Below the pieces are notes generated by a model. That model ran no database searches. It worked only from the letters and a program-made list of their open reading frames with translations, and was not told the DNA's origin. The translations under genes and the position numbers were made by a program. A DNA stretch of 64,000 nucleotides from Sphingomonas sp. OV641 (GTDB lineage Bacteria; Pseudomonadota; Alphaproteobacteria; Sphingomonadales; Sphingomonadaceae): the NCBI RefSeq assembly GCF_900109205.1, contig NZ_FNZB01000004.1, forward strand, positions 1 to 64,000. Direction: 5' to 3'. The stretch's first letter is position 1; every line of letters begins with the position of its first letter. Below, one piece after another: positions 6,566 through 15,379 of this stretch.

Positions 6566-8839
6566 TCACCACCGATATTGCAGCCGCGCGATCACGCTGC
6601 GGCCCTGGCCGTAATAGCAGGCCGATGTCGCGGTGCAGGTCGCGACAAAGCGCTTGTCGGCGATGTTGCGCGCGTTGACCGACATGGTGACGCCCGACAG
6701 CTCCGGATTGGCGACGCCCAGGTCGTAGCGGACGAACAGGTCGAACAGCGTGTAATCGGGGATGCGCAGCGTGTTGTTGGTCTCGCCCCAGCTCTTGCCG
6801 GTGTAGCGCACGCCGCCGCCGAAGCCGAGCCCGGCCAGCCCGCCGGACCGGATCCGCTGGTCGACGAACAGCGAGGCGAGCCATGACGGCACCTGCGCCA
6901 GGTCATTGCCCTCCTGCTGCAGCGGGCCGGACACGCCCGGCACGGTATAGGTCGCGTTGCTTTCGGTGATCTCGCTCCACTGGCGCGATCCGGCGGCGAT
7001 CACCGCCATGCCCCAGGGCAGGTTCGCCTTCGCCTCCAGCTCCACGCCGCGGATGCGCCCCTCGCCCGTCTGCACCTGGCAGGTGCTGGTGCCGCATAGC
7101 GTGCCATTCGGATCGGGCGTGACGATATTCTGCTGCGTGATCTGATATCCGCCCAGCGTCACATAGATGCCGCGCCCGCCCTGATAGCGGATGCCGCCTT
7201 CCCATTGCTGCCCGGTGGTGGGCACGAAAGGCTCGCCGTTCAGGCTGGACGAGGGGTCGCTCACCTGCGGCAGGAAGCTGGTGGCATAGCTGACATAGGG
7301 CGCCAGGCCCGACGGATGCAGATACACCGCGCCCGCGCGCCAGGTGAACTTGTCGTTCTTGTTGATGTAGCGGCGGTTGTTGACCGGGTTGAACGTATCG
7401 TCCTCCGCCCAGTCGTACCGCCCGCCCAACGTGACGCGCAGGTCGCCCCAGGAAATCTGGTCCTGCAGGTACACGCCCTTCTGCGAGCTGACCGTTTCGG
7501 TATAGATCTGCGGCGACAGGGCCGCCTCGAAGCCGGCGCTGCCGCGCGACACCGGGTTCAGGATGTCCAGCACCGGCAGCACCAGCGCGCCGTTCACCAG
7601 GTCGCGATAATGCTCCCATTCGGTGTGGAAGTAATCGAATCCGCCCAGCAGCACATGCTCGGCCGGCCCGGTGTTCACCCGCGCCTCCAGCTGCGTGTCG
7701 GTCGCCCAGCCGTCGGATTCGCCCACGCCCTGCACGGCGCGCCGGTTGATCGTCTGGTTGGGGATACAGCCGCGGATGTTCGCCGGGCAGGCCGTCAGCG
7801 TGTCGCCGGACAGCACCACCACGCGGTACAGCGTTTCCAGCCGTGTGTAGCGCGTGTTGTTGCGCAGCGCGAAGCGCCCGTCGCCGAAACGCTGCTCGAA
7901 GAAGCTGGCGGCGAGATACTGGTTGCGGTCGAACGTGTTCCAGCCCGGCTCGCCGATGTTCGCGTCCTGGTCGATATAGCCGCCGTTCGCCGATACCAGG
8001 GTGCCGATGCGCGGCAGGAACTGGAAGGTCGCGCCGCCCTCGTCGCGCTGGTGCTGGCCCAGCAGCGTCCATGTGGTGTTGTCGCTCGGGCGCCAGGTGA
8101 TGCTGGGCGAGATATATTGCCGCCCGATCTTCACGTCATCGACCTGCGTCTCGCCATAGCGGGCGAGCGCCACCACGCGCGCGGCTAGCGTGTCGCTGAG
8201 CGGCCCGGTCACGTCCGCCGCGCCCTGATAGGTCCATTTTTCCAGGTCGGTGACGCCCCAGCCCTGCAGCAGCACCTCGCCATGCGGGGTGAAGCTGGGC
8301 CGCTTGGTCACGATGTTGACGATGCCGCCGGGGGCAGACTGGCCGTAAAGCGCGCCGGACGGGCCCTTCAGCACCTCGATCTGCTGAAGCGCGAACGTGT
8401 CGAAGCCGGGGCGCGTCCACTGCCCGCCGGTGGGCAGGCGAAGCCCGTCGACGAAATTGTTATTGGACGAAAACCCGCCCGCGCCAAAGCCGCGCACCGA
8501 CACTTCGTCGACCCGGCTGTCGAGCCCGAACGCCTCCGCCTGCACGCCGGCGGTATAGCTCAGCGCATCGGCAATGGTCGGCGAGGCGCGCAGGTCGATC
8601 TCGTCGCGGCTGATGACGGAAATGGTTTGCGGCGATTCGATGATCGGCGTGTCGGTCTTGGTGGAGGAACTGGCGGTCGACTGGCCGGTCGCGGTGACGA
8701 TGATGTCGCCACTCTGCACACCGGGCGTCGCCGCTTCCTCCGTCTCGCGCTGCTGCGCCGACCCGGGCGCCCCCTGCGCCACCGCCACCGCCGGCCAGAT
8801 CGCCACGGACGCCAGAAGAACAACCGCACTCGATTTCAT
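6566..8839 (-). CDS. TonB-dependent siderophore receptor, 757 aa
   Basis: The protein has a signal peptide (MKSSAVVLLASVAIWPAVAV, cleaved near AQG), a TonB box region (GDIIVTATGQ), a plug domain (TPIIESPQTISVISRDEI, SVRGFGAGG, IEVLKGPSGALYGQSAPGG) and a 22-strand-type barrel ending in a C-terminal aromatic residue (VIARLQYRW). This is the FhuA/FecA/FoxA-like siderophore class. ATG 8839 is preferred over an upstream ATG because it opens the signal peptide. It heads an operon whose next gene follows after two bases. An inverted repeat at 8871-8893 lies upstream and could be an iron-responsive operator. Confidence 0.93.
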   Translation of the reverse strand: MKSSAVVLLASVAIWPAVAVAQGAPGSAQQRETEEAATPGVQSGDIIVTATGQSTASSSTKTDTPIIESPQTISVISRDEIDLRASPTIADALSYTAGVQAEAFGLDSRVDEVSVRGFGAGGFSSNNNFVDGLRLPTGGQWTRPGFDTFALQQIEVLKGPSGALYGQSAPGGIVNIVTKRPSFTPHGEVLLQGWGVTDLEKWTYQGAADVTGPLSDTLAARVVALARYGETQVDDVKIGRQYISPSITWRPSDNTTWTLLGQHQRDEGGATFQFLPRIGTLVSANGGYIDQDANIGEPGWNTFDRNQYLAASFFEQRFGDGRFALRNNTRYTRLETLYRVVVLSGDTLTACPANIRGCIPNQTINRRAVQGVGESDGWATDTQLEARVNTGPAEHVLLGGFDYFHTEWEHYRDLVNGALVLPVLDILNPVSRGSAGFEAALSPQIYTETVSSQKGVYLQDQISWGDLRVTLGGRYDWAEDDTFNPVNNRRYINKNDKFTWRAGAVYLHPSGLAPYVSYATSFLPQVSDPSSSLNGEPFVPTTGQQWEGGIRYQGGRGIYVTLGGYQITQQNIVTPDPNGTLCGTSTCQVQTGEGRIRGVELEAKANLPWGMAVIAAGSRQWSEITESNATYTVPGVSGPLQQEGNDLAQVPSWLASLFVDQRIRSGGLAGLGFGGGVRYTGKSWGETNNTLRIPDYTLFDLFVRYDLGVANPELSGVTMSVNARNIADKRFVATCTATSACYYGQGRSVIARLQYRW

Positions 8840-8870
8840 CGTCAAACCCCACCCTTTAGGCGCGGCCTTA

Positions 8871-8893
8871 TTGCTAGCAGGTTGCAATAGCAA
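8871..8893. promoter_or_regulatory. Inverted repeat upstream of siderophore operon
   Basis: TTGCTA and TAGCAA form a perfect 6-bp inverted repeat with an 11-base spacer, 31 bases before the receptor start. It lies in a locally AT-rich stretch where the operon promoter is expected. It is not a good Fur box; the regulator is unknown. Confidence 0.35.
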
Positions 8894-8929
8894 GCTCGTT
8901 CAGCAACCGTTCGGGTCCTTCCCGGCACA

Positions 8930-9411
8930 ATCTTTCCCGCGCTCGGCAACGCCTCCCCGGCGAAGGCCGGGGCCCAGTTGGGAAAGCGCCAATGAAAGCC
9001 CTCAAGGCCAGCCTAAACAACCCTCCCCCGTCATGCCGGGCTCGTCCCGGCATCCAGGGTGCCACAAACCCCAAACCGTCGGATCCGCGGAACACTGGAT
9101 CCCGGCACAAGGCCGGGATGACACAGCGCGTGAGCCACCGCAAAACGTCCACGAACCGCTTAGCCGCCCTCCCCCGTCATGCCGGGCCTGCCCCGGCATC
9201 CAAGGCGCCGCATACGACAGCCCGGTGAGTGCGCCCCAACCCGGCGCGCCCCAGGGCCTGCCCTAAACCAACCTTCCCCCGTCATGCCGGGCTCGTCCCG
9301 GCATCCAGCGCGCTGCAAACCCCAAACCGTCGGATCCGCGGAACACCGGCCCCGCCACGAGGCCGGATGACTCAGCTCGTGAGCCACCGCTCAGCCACCC
9401 TCAACCGCCAC
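8930..9411. repeat. Cluster of palindromic intergenic repeats
   Basis: Three copies of a GTCATGCCGGG...CCCGGCATCC hairpin start near 9030, 9177 and 9281, two of them followed by the same CAAACCCCAAACCGTCGGAT text, which gives a composite unit of about 251 bases. CCCCGGCGAAGGCCGGGG opens the cluster near 8954. No gene is visible on either strand. Such REP-like arrays are common between sphingomonad genes. Confidence 0.8.
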
Positions 9412-9414
9412 CCC

Positions 9415-10416
9415 TCACGCCGCGCGCGCCGCGCGCTCGCTCACCATCGCCGGCAAGCGCTGCGCCACGATCGCCTCCGCCTCGGCCACCATCCGTTCGA
9501 TCAGCGCCGCGACGGTGGGAATGTCGTGGATCAGCCCCTGCGCCATCGACGCCCAGTAAATGCCCGCGTCCAGATCGCCCTGTTCGATCACGATCTGCCC
9601 CTTGGCGCCCGCCACCAGATGCTGGATGTCGGCAAAGGTCGATTCCGGCTGCGCGGAGATCCGCACCACTTCGTCCGACACGGCGCTTTTGCCCACGCGC
9701 GCGGTGTTGTGGAACTTGCGAAAGATCAGGTTGGTGCCGCGCTCGTCATTGTCGACATAGGCCTGTTTCACGCGCGGGTGGATCGGCGCTTCTTCCGTCG
9801 CGCAGAAGCGGGTGCCCATGTTCACGCCGTCCGCGCCCAGCGCCAGCGCGGCGACCATGCCCCGGCCGTCGGCGATGCCGCCGCTGGCGATCAGCGGGAT
9901 CTTCACCTCGTCGGCCGCGGCGGGGATCAGGATCAGGCCCGGGATGTCGTCCTCGCCCGGATGGCCGGCGCATTCGAAACCGTCGATCGAGATCGCGTCC
10001 ACGCCCTTGCGCTCGGCCGACAGCGCGTGGCGCACGGAGGTGCATTTGTGCAGGATGCGGATGCCGTGCGCGCGAAACATCTCCCACAATTCGGCGACGG
10101 CGGGCGTGCCGGCGGTTTCCACCGCCTCGATCCCGGCATCGATGATCGCCTGGGCATAGGCCTTGTAGTCCGGCGCGTTGATCGTCGGAAACACCGTCAT
10201 GTTCACGCCGAACGGCTTGGACGTCATCGCGCGGCAGCGTTCGATCTCCTCGCTGAGCGCCGCCGGCGTCGGCTGGGTCAGCCCGGTCAGGATGCCGAAC
10301 CCGCCCGCGTTGGAGACGGCGGCGGCGAGCGGCGCGCGGCCCACCTGCTGCATCCCGCCCTGCACGATTGGATGCTCGATGCCGAGCATGTCGGTGATCC
10401 GCGTCTTGAAAGCCAT
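9415..10416 (-). CDS. Nitronate monooxygenase / FMN-dependent dioxygenase family, 333 aa
   Basis: This TIM-barrel flavoprotein has the family signatures HPIVQGGMQ, AAAVSNAGGFGILTG, GVNMTVF, DGFECAGHPGEDD (carrying the conserved active-site His), PLIASGGIADGRG and LGADGVNMGTRF. Members oxidise alkyl nitronates or act as 2-nitropropane dioxygenases or enoyl reductases; the natural substrate here is not evident. The length matches the family. I start at ATG 10416, about seven bases after AGGAGAG; an in-frame ATG at 10422 is too close to that site. It stands alone between repeats and a gene-free region. Confidence 0.85.
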   Translation of the reverse strand: MAFKTRITDMLGIEHPIVQGGMQQVGRAPLAAAVSNAGGFGILTGLTQPTPAALSEEIERCRAMTSKPFGVNMTVFPTINAPDYKAYAQAIIDAGIEAVETAGTPAVAELWEMFRAHGIRILHKCTSVRHALSAERKGVDAISIDGFECAGHPGEDDIPGLILIPAAADEVKIPLIASGGIADGRGMVAALALGADGVNMGTRFCATEEAPIHPRVKQAYVDNDERGTNLIFRKFHNTARVGKSAVSDEVVRISAQPESTFADIQHLVAGAKGQIVIEQGDLDAGIYWASMAQGLIHDIPTVAALIERMVAEAEAIVAQRLPAMVSERAARAA

Positions 10417-10750
10417 GGCCATCCTCTCCTGCGCGCGCCCTCCACCGGGGCCGTCCTGCCGATTGAAAGGCGTCGCAGGCTCCGGCCCCGCAGGCAAGAC
10501 AGGTTCGCCTTGCCGCCGCCCAACCTCACCTCCTTCGCATCGAGAGCATAAGGGGCAGCCGAAGATCGCCGGCGCGCAAGGCAAAAGCGCCCGCCGCGCG
10601 ACCGGGCGGTCCGCTCGCGCGACGCAGGCGCGCCCGGCGCAATCCGGTCGCCCCCGTCGCGGCGCGGTCCGGCTGCGCCAGCCCGTCCGCTACAACGGCG
10701 CCATCGAATAAGCCGCCACCTGCCCGCCGTTGAACAAGGGGAATGACGCG
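10417..10750. other. Intergenic region without a convincing gene
   Basis: The 334 bases between divergent genes should hold both promoters. I see one short inverted repeat (GGCAAG/CTTGCC at 10493-10514) and GC-rich, codon-biased text without start signals. Open frames here look like neither neighbour. Confidence 0.5.
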
Positions 10751-11359
10751 ATGAAAACGCTGCTCGCCGCCGCCGCCATGCTTCTGCCGCCCGCCGCCGC
10801 CCTGCTCGCCGGCGCCCCCACCAGCGCCGCCGCGCAGGCCGTGGTGATGCCCGCCGCCTCGCCGAATGTCCTGCGCGCCGGCACGCCCGTCGCGCTGCGG
10901 CTGATCGAAGGGCTCACCACGCGGGAAAAGAACGCGCGCATCAACGATCGCGTCCGGCTGGAGGTGGCGGAGGCCGTCGCCGTCAACGGCGCGGTGATCA
11001 TCCCCGTCGGCAGCCCGGCAATCGGCGAGCTGACCGACGTGCGCAACAAGGGCATGTGGGGCAAGTCGGGCCGCATCGTCGGCCGCGTACTCAGCGTCAA
11101 CGCCAACGGCCGCACCATCCGCCTGTCGGGCACGTTCGACAGCAAGGGCGGGTCGGGCACCGCCGGCGCGGTGGCCGTCTCCGCCGTGGTCTTCGCGCCC
11201 GCCGGCTTCTTCATGACCGGCAAGAGCGCGGACATGCCCGCCGGCACCATGCTGCGCGGCTTCATCGAGGAAGACGTGCCCTTCGCCCTGACCTACGCCG
11301 CCCCAATCACCGCCCCAGTCGCCGCGCCCGTCGCCGCCCCGATGCTGGTGTCCCGCTAG
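10751..11359 (+). CDS. Hypothetical secreted protein, 202 aa
   Basis: The protein has a long Ala-rich signal peptide (MKTLLAAAAMLLPPAAALL, cleavage near SAAAQA) and a mature part with repeated beta segments: GTPVALRLIEGLTTREKNA, NDRVRLEVAEAV, NGAVIIPVGSPAIGEL, KSGRIVGRVLSV. This pattern is shared with sphingomonad envelope proteins, but I cannot name a function. The tail is a simple Ala/Pro/Val repeat (APITAPVAAPVAAPM). ATG 10751 is chosen over a TTG seven codons upstream because AAGGGGA lies eight bases before it. Confidence 0.7.
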   Translation: MKTLLAAAAMLLPPAAALLAGAPTSAAAQAVVMPAASPNVLRAGTPVALRLIEGLTTREKNARINDRVRLEVAEAVAVNGAVIIPVGSPAIGELTDVRNKGMWGKSGRIVGRVLSVNANGRTIRLSGTFDSKGGSGTAGAVAVSAVVFAPAGFFMTGKSADMPAGTMLRGFIEEDVPFALTYAAPITAPVAAPVAAPMLVSR

Positions 11360-11380
11360 CGCTGCGGCGCCTGCAACCGA

Positions 11381-11446
11381 TCCGTTCGTCCGGGCCTGTC
11401 GAACTGCGCTGGCAACGACTCTCCTGCGCAGGTCAGGACGAACGGA
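11381..11446. repeat. 66-bp inverted repeat (TTCGTCC/GACGAA family)
   Basis: TCCGTTCGTCC at 11381 is matched by GGACGAACGGA at 11436, perfect 11-bp arms. The inner text includes the CCTGTCGAACTGCG element typical of sphingomonad intergenic repeats. Related pieces occur near 31155, 57043 and 59180. Placed just after a stop codon, it may also act in transcription termination. Confidence 0.65.
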
Positions 11447-11589
11447 CCGTCACCCTCCGCCCGCCGCCCCCGCTGGCGCCCGCCGCGCGTGGCCGCTATA
11501 TCCGCCGCTCACCTGCACAGGAGCCACGCCCGTGAACAAGCCGATGATCAGCGCCACCCGCCCTGCTCCTCGCTTCTGTTCCGGTGCCC

Positions 11590-13188
11590 ATGTCCAGCTT
11601 TCTCACCTTTTCGGATCTCGCCGCCGCCGCGCCTGACGGGCGCGCGCTCTTTCACGGCCTCACCCTGTCGGTCGGGGCCGAGCGCATCGGCCTGGTCGGG
11701 CGCAACGGTTGCGGCAAATCGACCCTGCTCAGCATCGCGTCGGGCGAGGCGGCGCCGCGCGCCGGCACCATGCATCGCGCCGGCACCTGCGCCATGCTCG
11801 TCCAGCACTGGCCCGGCGAGCAGAGGCTGGCCGAGGCGCTGGGCGTCGCCGCGCCGCTCGCGGTGCTGCGGCGGATCGAGGCGGGGGCGGGCAGCGCGGC
11901 GGATTTCGACGCCGCCGACTGGCCGCTCGCCGCCGCCATTGACGCCGCGCTCGCCGATGTCGGGCTGGCCGGGATCGATCTCGACCGCCGCATCGCCACC
12001 CTGTCGGGCGGGGAGCGCACGCGCATCGGCATCGCGCGGCTGGCGATCGCCCGCCCGGATCTCCTGCTGCTCGATGAGCCGACCAACAATCTCGACGCCG
12101 CCGGCCGTGCCGCGATCGCGCGCCTCGTCGCCGGCTGGCGCGGCGGCGTGCTGGTCGCCAGCCATGACCGGCAGTTGCTGGAGGGCATGGACCGGATCGT
12201 CGAGCTGAGCCCGGTCGGCATCCGCATCGTCACCGGCGGCTGGTCCGCCTTTGCCGCGATCCGCGCGGCGGAGCTCGCCCGCGCCGCTGCGGAGCGGGAT
12301 CGCAGCGAGGCGGCGCTTCACGCCACGCGCCAGGCCGCGCAGGCCGCGCGCGAGGCCAGGGATCGCCGCGACAAGGCCGGCCGCGCCTTTGCCGCAAAGG
12401 GGTCGGAGCCGAAGATCCTGCTCGGCGCGCGTGCCGAGCGTGCGCAGAACAGCGCCGGCGAGGGGCGCCGGCTGGCGGCGCGGCAGATCGACGAGGCCAT
12501 GCGCCAGCGCGACGCCGCCCGCGCGCAGGTGGAGGTGCTGACCCCGCTCACCATCGATCTGCCGCCCAGCGGGCTGCCGTCCCAGGCGGAGGTGCTGGCG
12601 CTCACCGATGCGACGGTCGATCTCGGCGGCCGCCGCTTCGGCTCCTGGACGCTGGCGATCCACGGGCCGGAGCGGGTGGCCGTCGCCGGGCCGAACGGCG
12701 CGGGCAAATCCACCCTGCTGCGGCTCGCCGCCGGATCGCTCGCCCCCGCCGGCGGCAGCGTGCGGCGGCGCGGCGAGCGGATCGCCCTGCTCGACCAGCA
12801 TGTCGCCTTGTTGGCCGATGACGACACGATCCTCGCCAACATGCGCCGGCTCCACCCCGGTCTGGACGCGGAGGAAGCGCACGCCGCCTGTGCCCGCTTC
12901 GCCTTTCGCGGGCGCGATGCGCAGCGGCTGGTCGGCACGTTATCCGGCGGGGAGCGGCTGCGCGCCGGGCTCGCGGCGGCGCTGTCCGGCGTGCGGCCAC
13001 CATGGCTGCTGATGCTGGACGAGCCGAGCAATCACCTCGACCTCGCCGCCATGGAGGTGCTGGAACAGGCCCTTCGCGCCTTTGACGGCGCGCTGCTCGT
13101 CGTCAGCCACGACCCCGCGTTTCTCGGCGCGATCGGCATCCAACGCACCGTGGATCTCGCCGCCATGCCCCGCGCGTCGGCCGGGTGA
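11590..13188 (+). CDS. ABC-F family ATPase, 532 aa
   Basis: Two ATP-binding cassettes lie in one chain without membrane domains, the ABC-F layout of ribosome-associated translation or resistance factors (Uup, EttA, YheS type). Cassette 1 has Walker A GRNGCGKST at residues 37-45, signature LSGGERTRIG and Walker B LLLLDEPTNNLD. Cassette 2 has GPNGAGKST near 367, LSGGERLRAG and LMLDEPSNHLDL. Between them is a charged linker of about 100 residues rich in Arg, Ala and Glu, as in other ABC-Fs. ATG 11590 is preferred to a GTG two codons earlier. Subfamily cannot be fixed by eye. Confidence 0.9.
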   Translation: MSSFLTFSDLAAAAPDGRALFHGLTLSVGAERIGLVGRNGCGKSTLLSIASGEAAPRAGTMHRAGTCAMLVQHWPGEQRLAEALGVAAPLAVLRRIEAGAGSAADFDAADWPLAAAIDAALADVGLAGIDLDRRIATLSGGERTRIGIARLAIARPDLLLLDEPTNNLDAAGRAAIARLVAGWRGGVLVASHDRQLLEGMDRIVELSPVGIRIVTGGWSAFAAIRAAELARAAAERDRSEAALHATRQAAQAAREARDRRDKAGRAFAAKGSEPKILLGARAERAQNSAGEGRRLAARQIDEAMRQRDAARAQVEVLTPLTIDLPPSGLPSQAEVLALTDATVDLGGRRFGSWTLAIHGPERVAVAGPNGAGKSTLLRLAAGSLAPAGGSVRRRGERIALLDQHVALLADDDTILANMRRLHPGLDAEEAHAACARFAFRGRDAQRLVGTLSGGERLRAGLAAALSGVRPPWLLMLDEPSNHLDLAAMEVLEQALRAFDGALLVVSHDPAFLGAIGIQRTVDLAAMPRASAG

Positions 13189-13227
13189 CGCGCGCGCCGG
13201 CCCGCCCGGCCCGCCCGGCCAGCCCGA

Positions 13228-15279
13228 TCACCAGATGCGCACGCGCTGCTCCGGCGCCAGGTACAGCGGCGCCTTCTCGTCCGGCGTGAACGCAGGATAC
13301 CAGGGGTCCAGGTTGCGCACGATCCCGGCGCGCTGCTGCGAGGGCGAATGCGGGTCGGTCAGCAGCCGCTGGCGCAGGTTCGCCTCGCGGTAATTGCGCC
13401 GCCACACCTGCGCCCAGCCGAGGTAGAAGCGCTGGTCGGCGGTGAAGCCATCGATCACCGGCGCCGCCTTGCCGTTCAGCGAGGCCATATAGGCATCATG
13501 CGCCACGGTCAGCCCGGCCAGATCGGCGACATTCTCGCCCAGCGTCAGCGCGCCCTTCACCTTCATGCCCGGCAGCGGCTCATAAGCGTCATATTGCGCC
13601 ACCAGCGCATCCGTCCGCTTCTTGAACGCGGCCACATCGGCCGGCGTCCACCAGTCGGTCAGCCGCCCTTCGGCATTATATTTCGCGCCCTGGTCGTCGA
13701 AATGATGGCTCAGCTCATGGCCGATCACCGCGCCGATCCCGCCGTAATTCACCGCCGCATCGGCATTGGGGTCGAAGAACGGCGGCTGCAGGATGGCGGC
13801 CGGGAAGACGATCTCGACCATGCCGAAATTGGCATAAGCGTTCACCGTCATCGGCGTCATGCCCCATTCCCAGCGCTGCAGCGGCTTGCCGAGATGGCCG
13901 ACGTTCCACTCATGCGCCCAGTTCGCCGCGCGCACCTTGTTGCCGAAGGCGTCGCCGGACACGATCTGGAGGTTGGCATAGTCGCGCCAGCGGTCCGGGT
14001 AGCCGATCTTGGGGGTAAAGGCGGCGAGCTTCGCATGCGCCTTCACCTTGGTCTCGGGCGCCATCCAGTCGAGCTGGTCGATCCGCCGGTCCATCGCCGC
14101 GATCACGTTGCGGACCAGCGCGTCCGCCCCCGCCTTGGCCTCGGGCGGGAAATAGCGCGCGACATAGACCTGGCTCACCTCGTCCGACAGCGCCTCGCTG
14201 GTGAAGTCCACCGCGCGCTTCCAGCGCAGCTCCTGCTCGGGCGTGCCGGACAGAACGGTGCCCTCGAACGCGAACACCGCCTGGTCGATCGCGGCCGGCA
14301 GCACATCGGCATAGCCTTCCAGGCTGCGCACGATCAGCTGGTCGCGCAGCACCCCGATCGGCGCGGCGGCGATCAGCCGCGCCTCGCCCGCGATGGCGGT
14401 CGGCTGCGCCACCAGCAGTTCGCTCACCGGCGCGCCGATCCCGGCGAGATAGGCGGCATAGTCCAGCCCCGGCGCCATGCGCGCCAGTTCCGCCACCGTC
14501 ATCTTGTTATAGGTCTTGTCGCGGTTGCGGCTGTCGATCCGCGTCCAGTGCGCCTTGGCGATGCCGGTCTCGAGATCAAGGATCGCCTTCGCCCGCGCGG
14601 CGGCATTGGCCTCGCCCGCCAGCGTCAGCATCCGCGTCAGATGCGTCAGGTAAGCGGCGAGCGTCTCGGCCAGCTTGGCGTCGGTCGACAGGTAATAATC
14701 GCGGTCCGGCATCCCCAGCCCGCCCTGGCCGATCCGCACGACATACGTTTCCGGCGACTTGTCGTCCTGCCCGACATAGCTGCGCAGCGGGATCGCAATC
14801 CCCATCCGGTCCGCCTCGGCCAGCAGCGCGGCATAGCCCGCCTTGCCGTTCAGCGCCTTGATCCTGCCCAGCCACGGTTGGATCGGCGCCAGCCCCTTGG
14901 CGTCGATCGCCGCCTGGTCGAGATAGGTGGCATAAGCCGTGCCGATCTTGGAATCGCCCTTCGTCCGCGCCTCGTCCAGCAAGCCGCGCGTCCGCTCGGT
15001 CGACAGATCCTCCAGCAGGGTGAACATGCCATAGTTGGACTTGTCCGCCGGGATCGGCGTGGTCGCCGCCCAGGTGCCATTGGCATGGCCGTAGAAATCG
15101 GTCCCCGGCGCGATCGACCGGTCCATCCCCGCCACGTCAAAGCCAAAGGTGCCGATCTTCGGCGCATCCGCCTTCGGCTGCGCAGCCACCGCGCCCGCCA
15201 CGGGCCGCTCGACATTGGCGCAGGCCGCTACCAGCGAGACGGAGGCGAGCAAGGCGCCGTTACGAAACAGGGTCAGCAT
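13228..15279 (-). CDS. M13 family metallopeptidase lipoprotein, 683 aa
   Basis: The product is a neprilysin/PepO-type zinc endopeptidase. It has a lipoprotein signal (SLVAAC lipobox near residue 20), the N-terminal peptidase_M13_N region, the zinc motif HELSH near residue 519, the third ligand in GENVADLAGL near 579, NAYANF shortly before the zinc site, and the C-terminal EQRVRIW. The length is normal for the family. It probably sits in the periplasm, anchored to a membrane, and cleaves short peptides. ATG 15279 opens the signal peptide; the longer frame upstream does not. It converges on the ABC-F gene with 39 GC-rich bases between. Confidence 0.92.
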   Translation of the reverse strand: MLTLFRNGALLASVSLVAACANVERPVAGAVAAQPKADAPKIGTFGFDVAGMDRSIAPGTDFYGHANGTWAATTPIPADKSNYGMFTLLEDLSTERTRGLLDEARTKGDSKIGTAYATYLDQAAIDAKGLAPIQPWLGRIKALNGKAGYAALLAEADRMGIAIPLRSYVGQDDKSPETYVVRIGQGGLGMPDRDYYLSTDAKLAETLAAYLTHLTRMLTLAGEANAAARAKAILDLETGIAKAHWTRIDSRNRDKTYNKMTVAELARMAPGLDYAAYLAGIGAPVSELLVAQPTAIAGEARLIAAAPIGVLRDQLIVRSLEGYADVLPAAIDQAVFAFEGTVLSGTPEQELRWKRAVDFTSEALSDEVSQVYVARYFPPEAKAGADALVRNVIAAMDRRIDQLDWMAPETKVKAHAKLAAFTPKIGYPDRWRDYANLQIVSGDAFGNKVRAANWAHEWNVGHLGKPLQRWEWGMTPMTVNAYANFGMVEIVFPAAILQPPFFDPNADAAVNYGGIGAVIGHELSHHFDDQGAKYNAEGRLTDWWTPADVAAFKKRTDALVAQYDAYEPLPGMKVKGALTLGENVADLAGLTVAHDAYMASLNGKAAPVIDGFTADQRFYLGWAQVWRRNYREANLRQRLLTDPHSPSQQRAGIVRNLDPWYPAFTPDEKAPLYLAPEQRVRIW

Positions 15280-15379
15280 GGAAATTCCCAATTCTTTTCG
15301 GACGTTCGCCCACCGGTGTAGCGCGAAGCACACGCCAAGGCCAACATGGTAACATTCTTTACGACCCGCCCGGGCGCAC

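Noticed and set aside
11056..11535. Frame overlapping the secreted protein gene at 10751
   Set aside because: It is an alternative frame of a gene with a good signal peptide, and is rich in Arg, as shadows here usually are.
13348..15321. 657-codon open frame antisense to the M13 peptidase
   Set aside because: It mirrors the metallopeptidase, whose zinc motif and lipobox are clear; the antisense product is low-complexity and Arg-rich.
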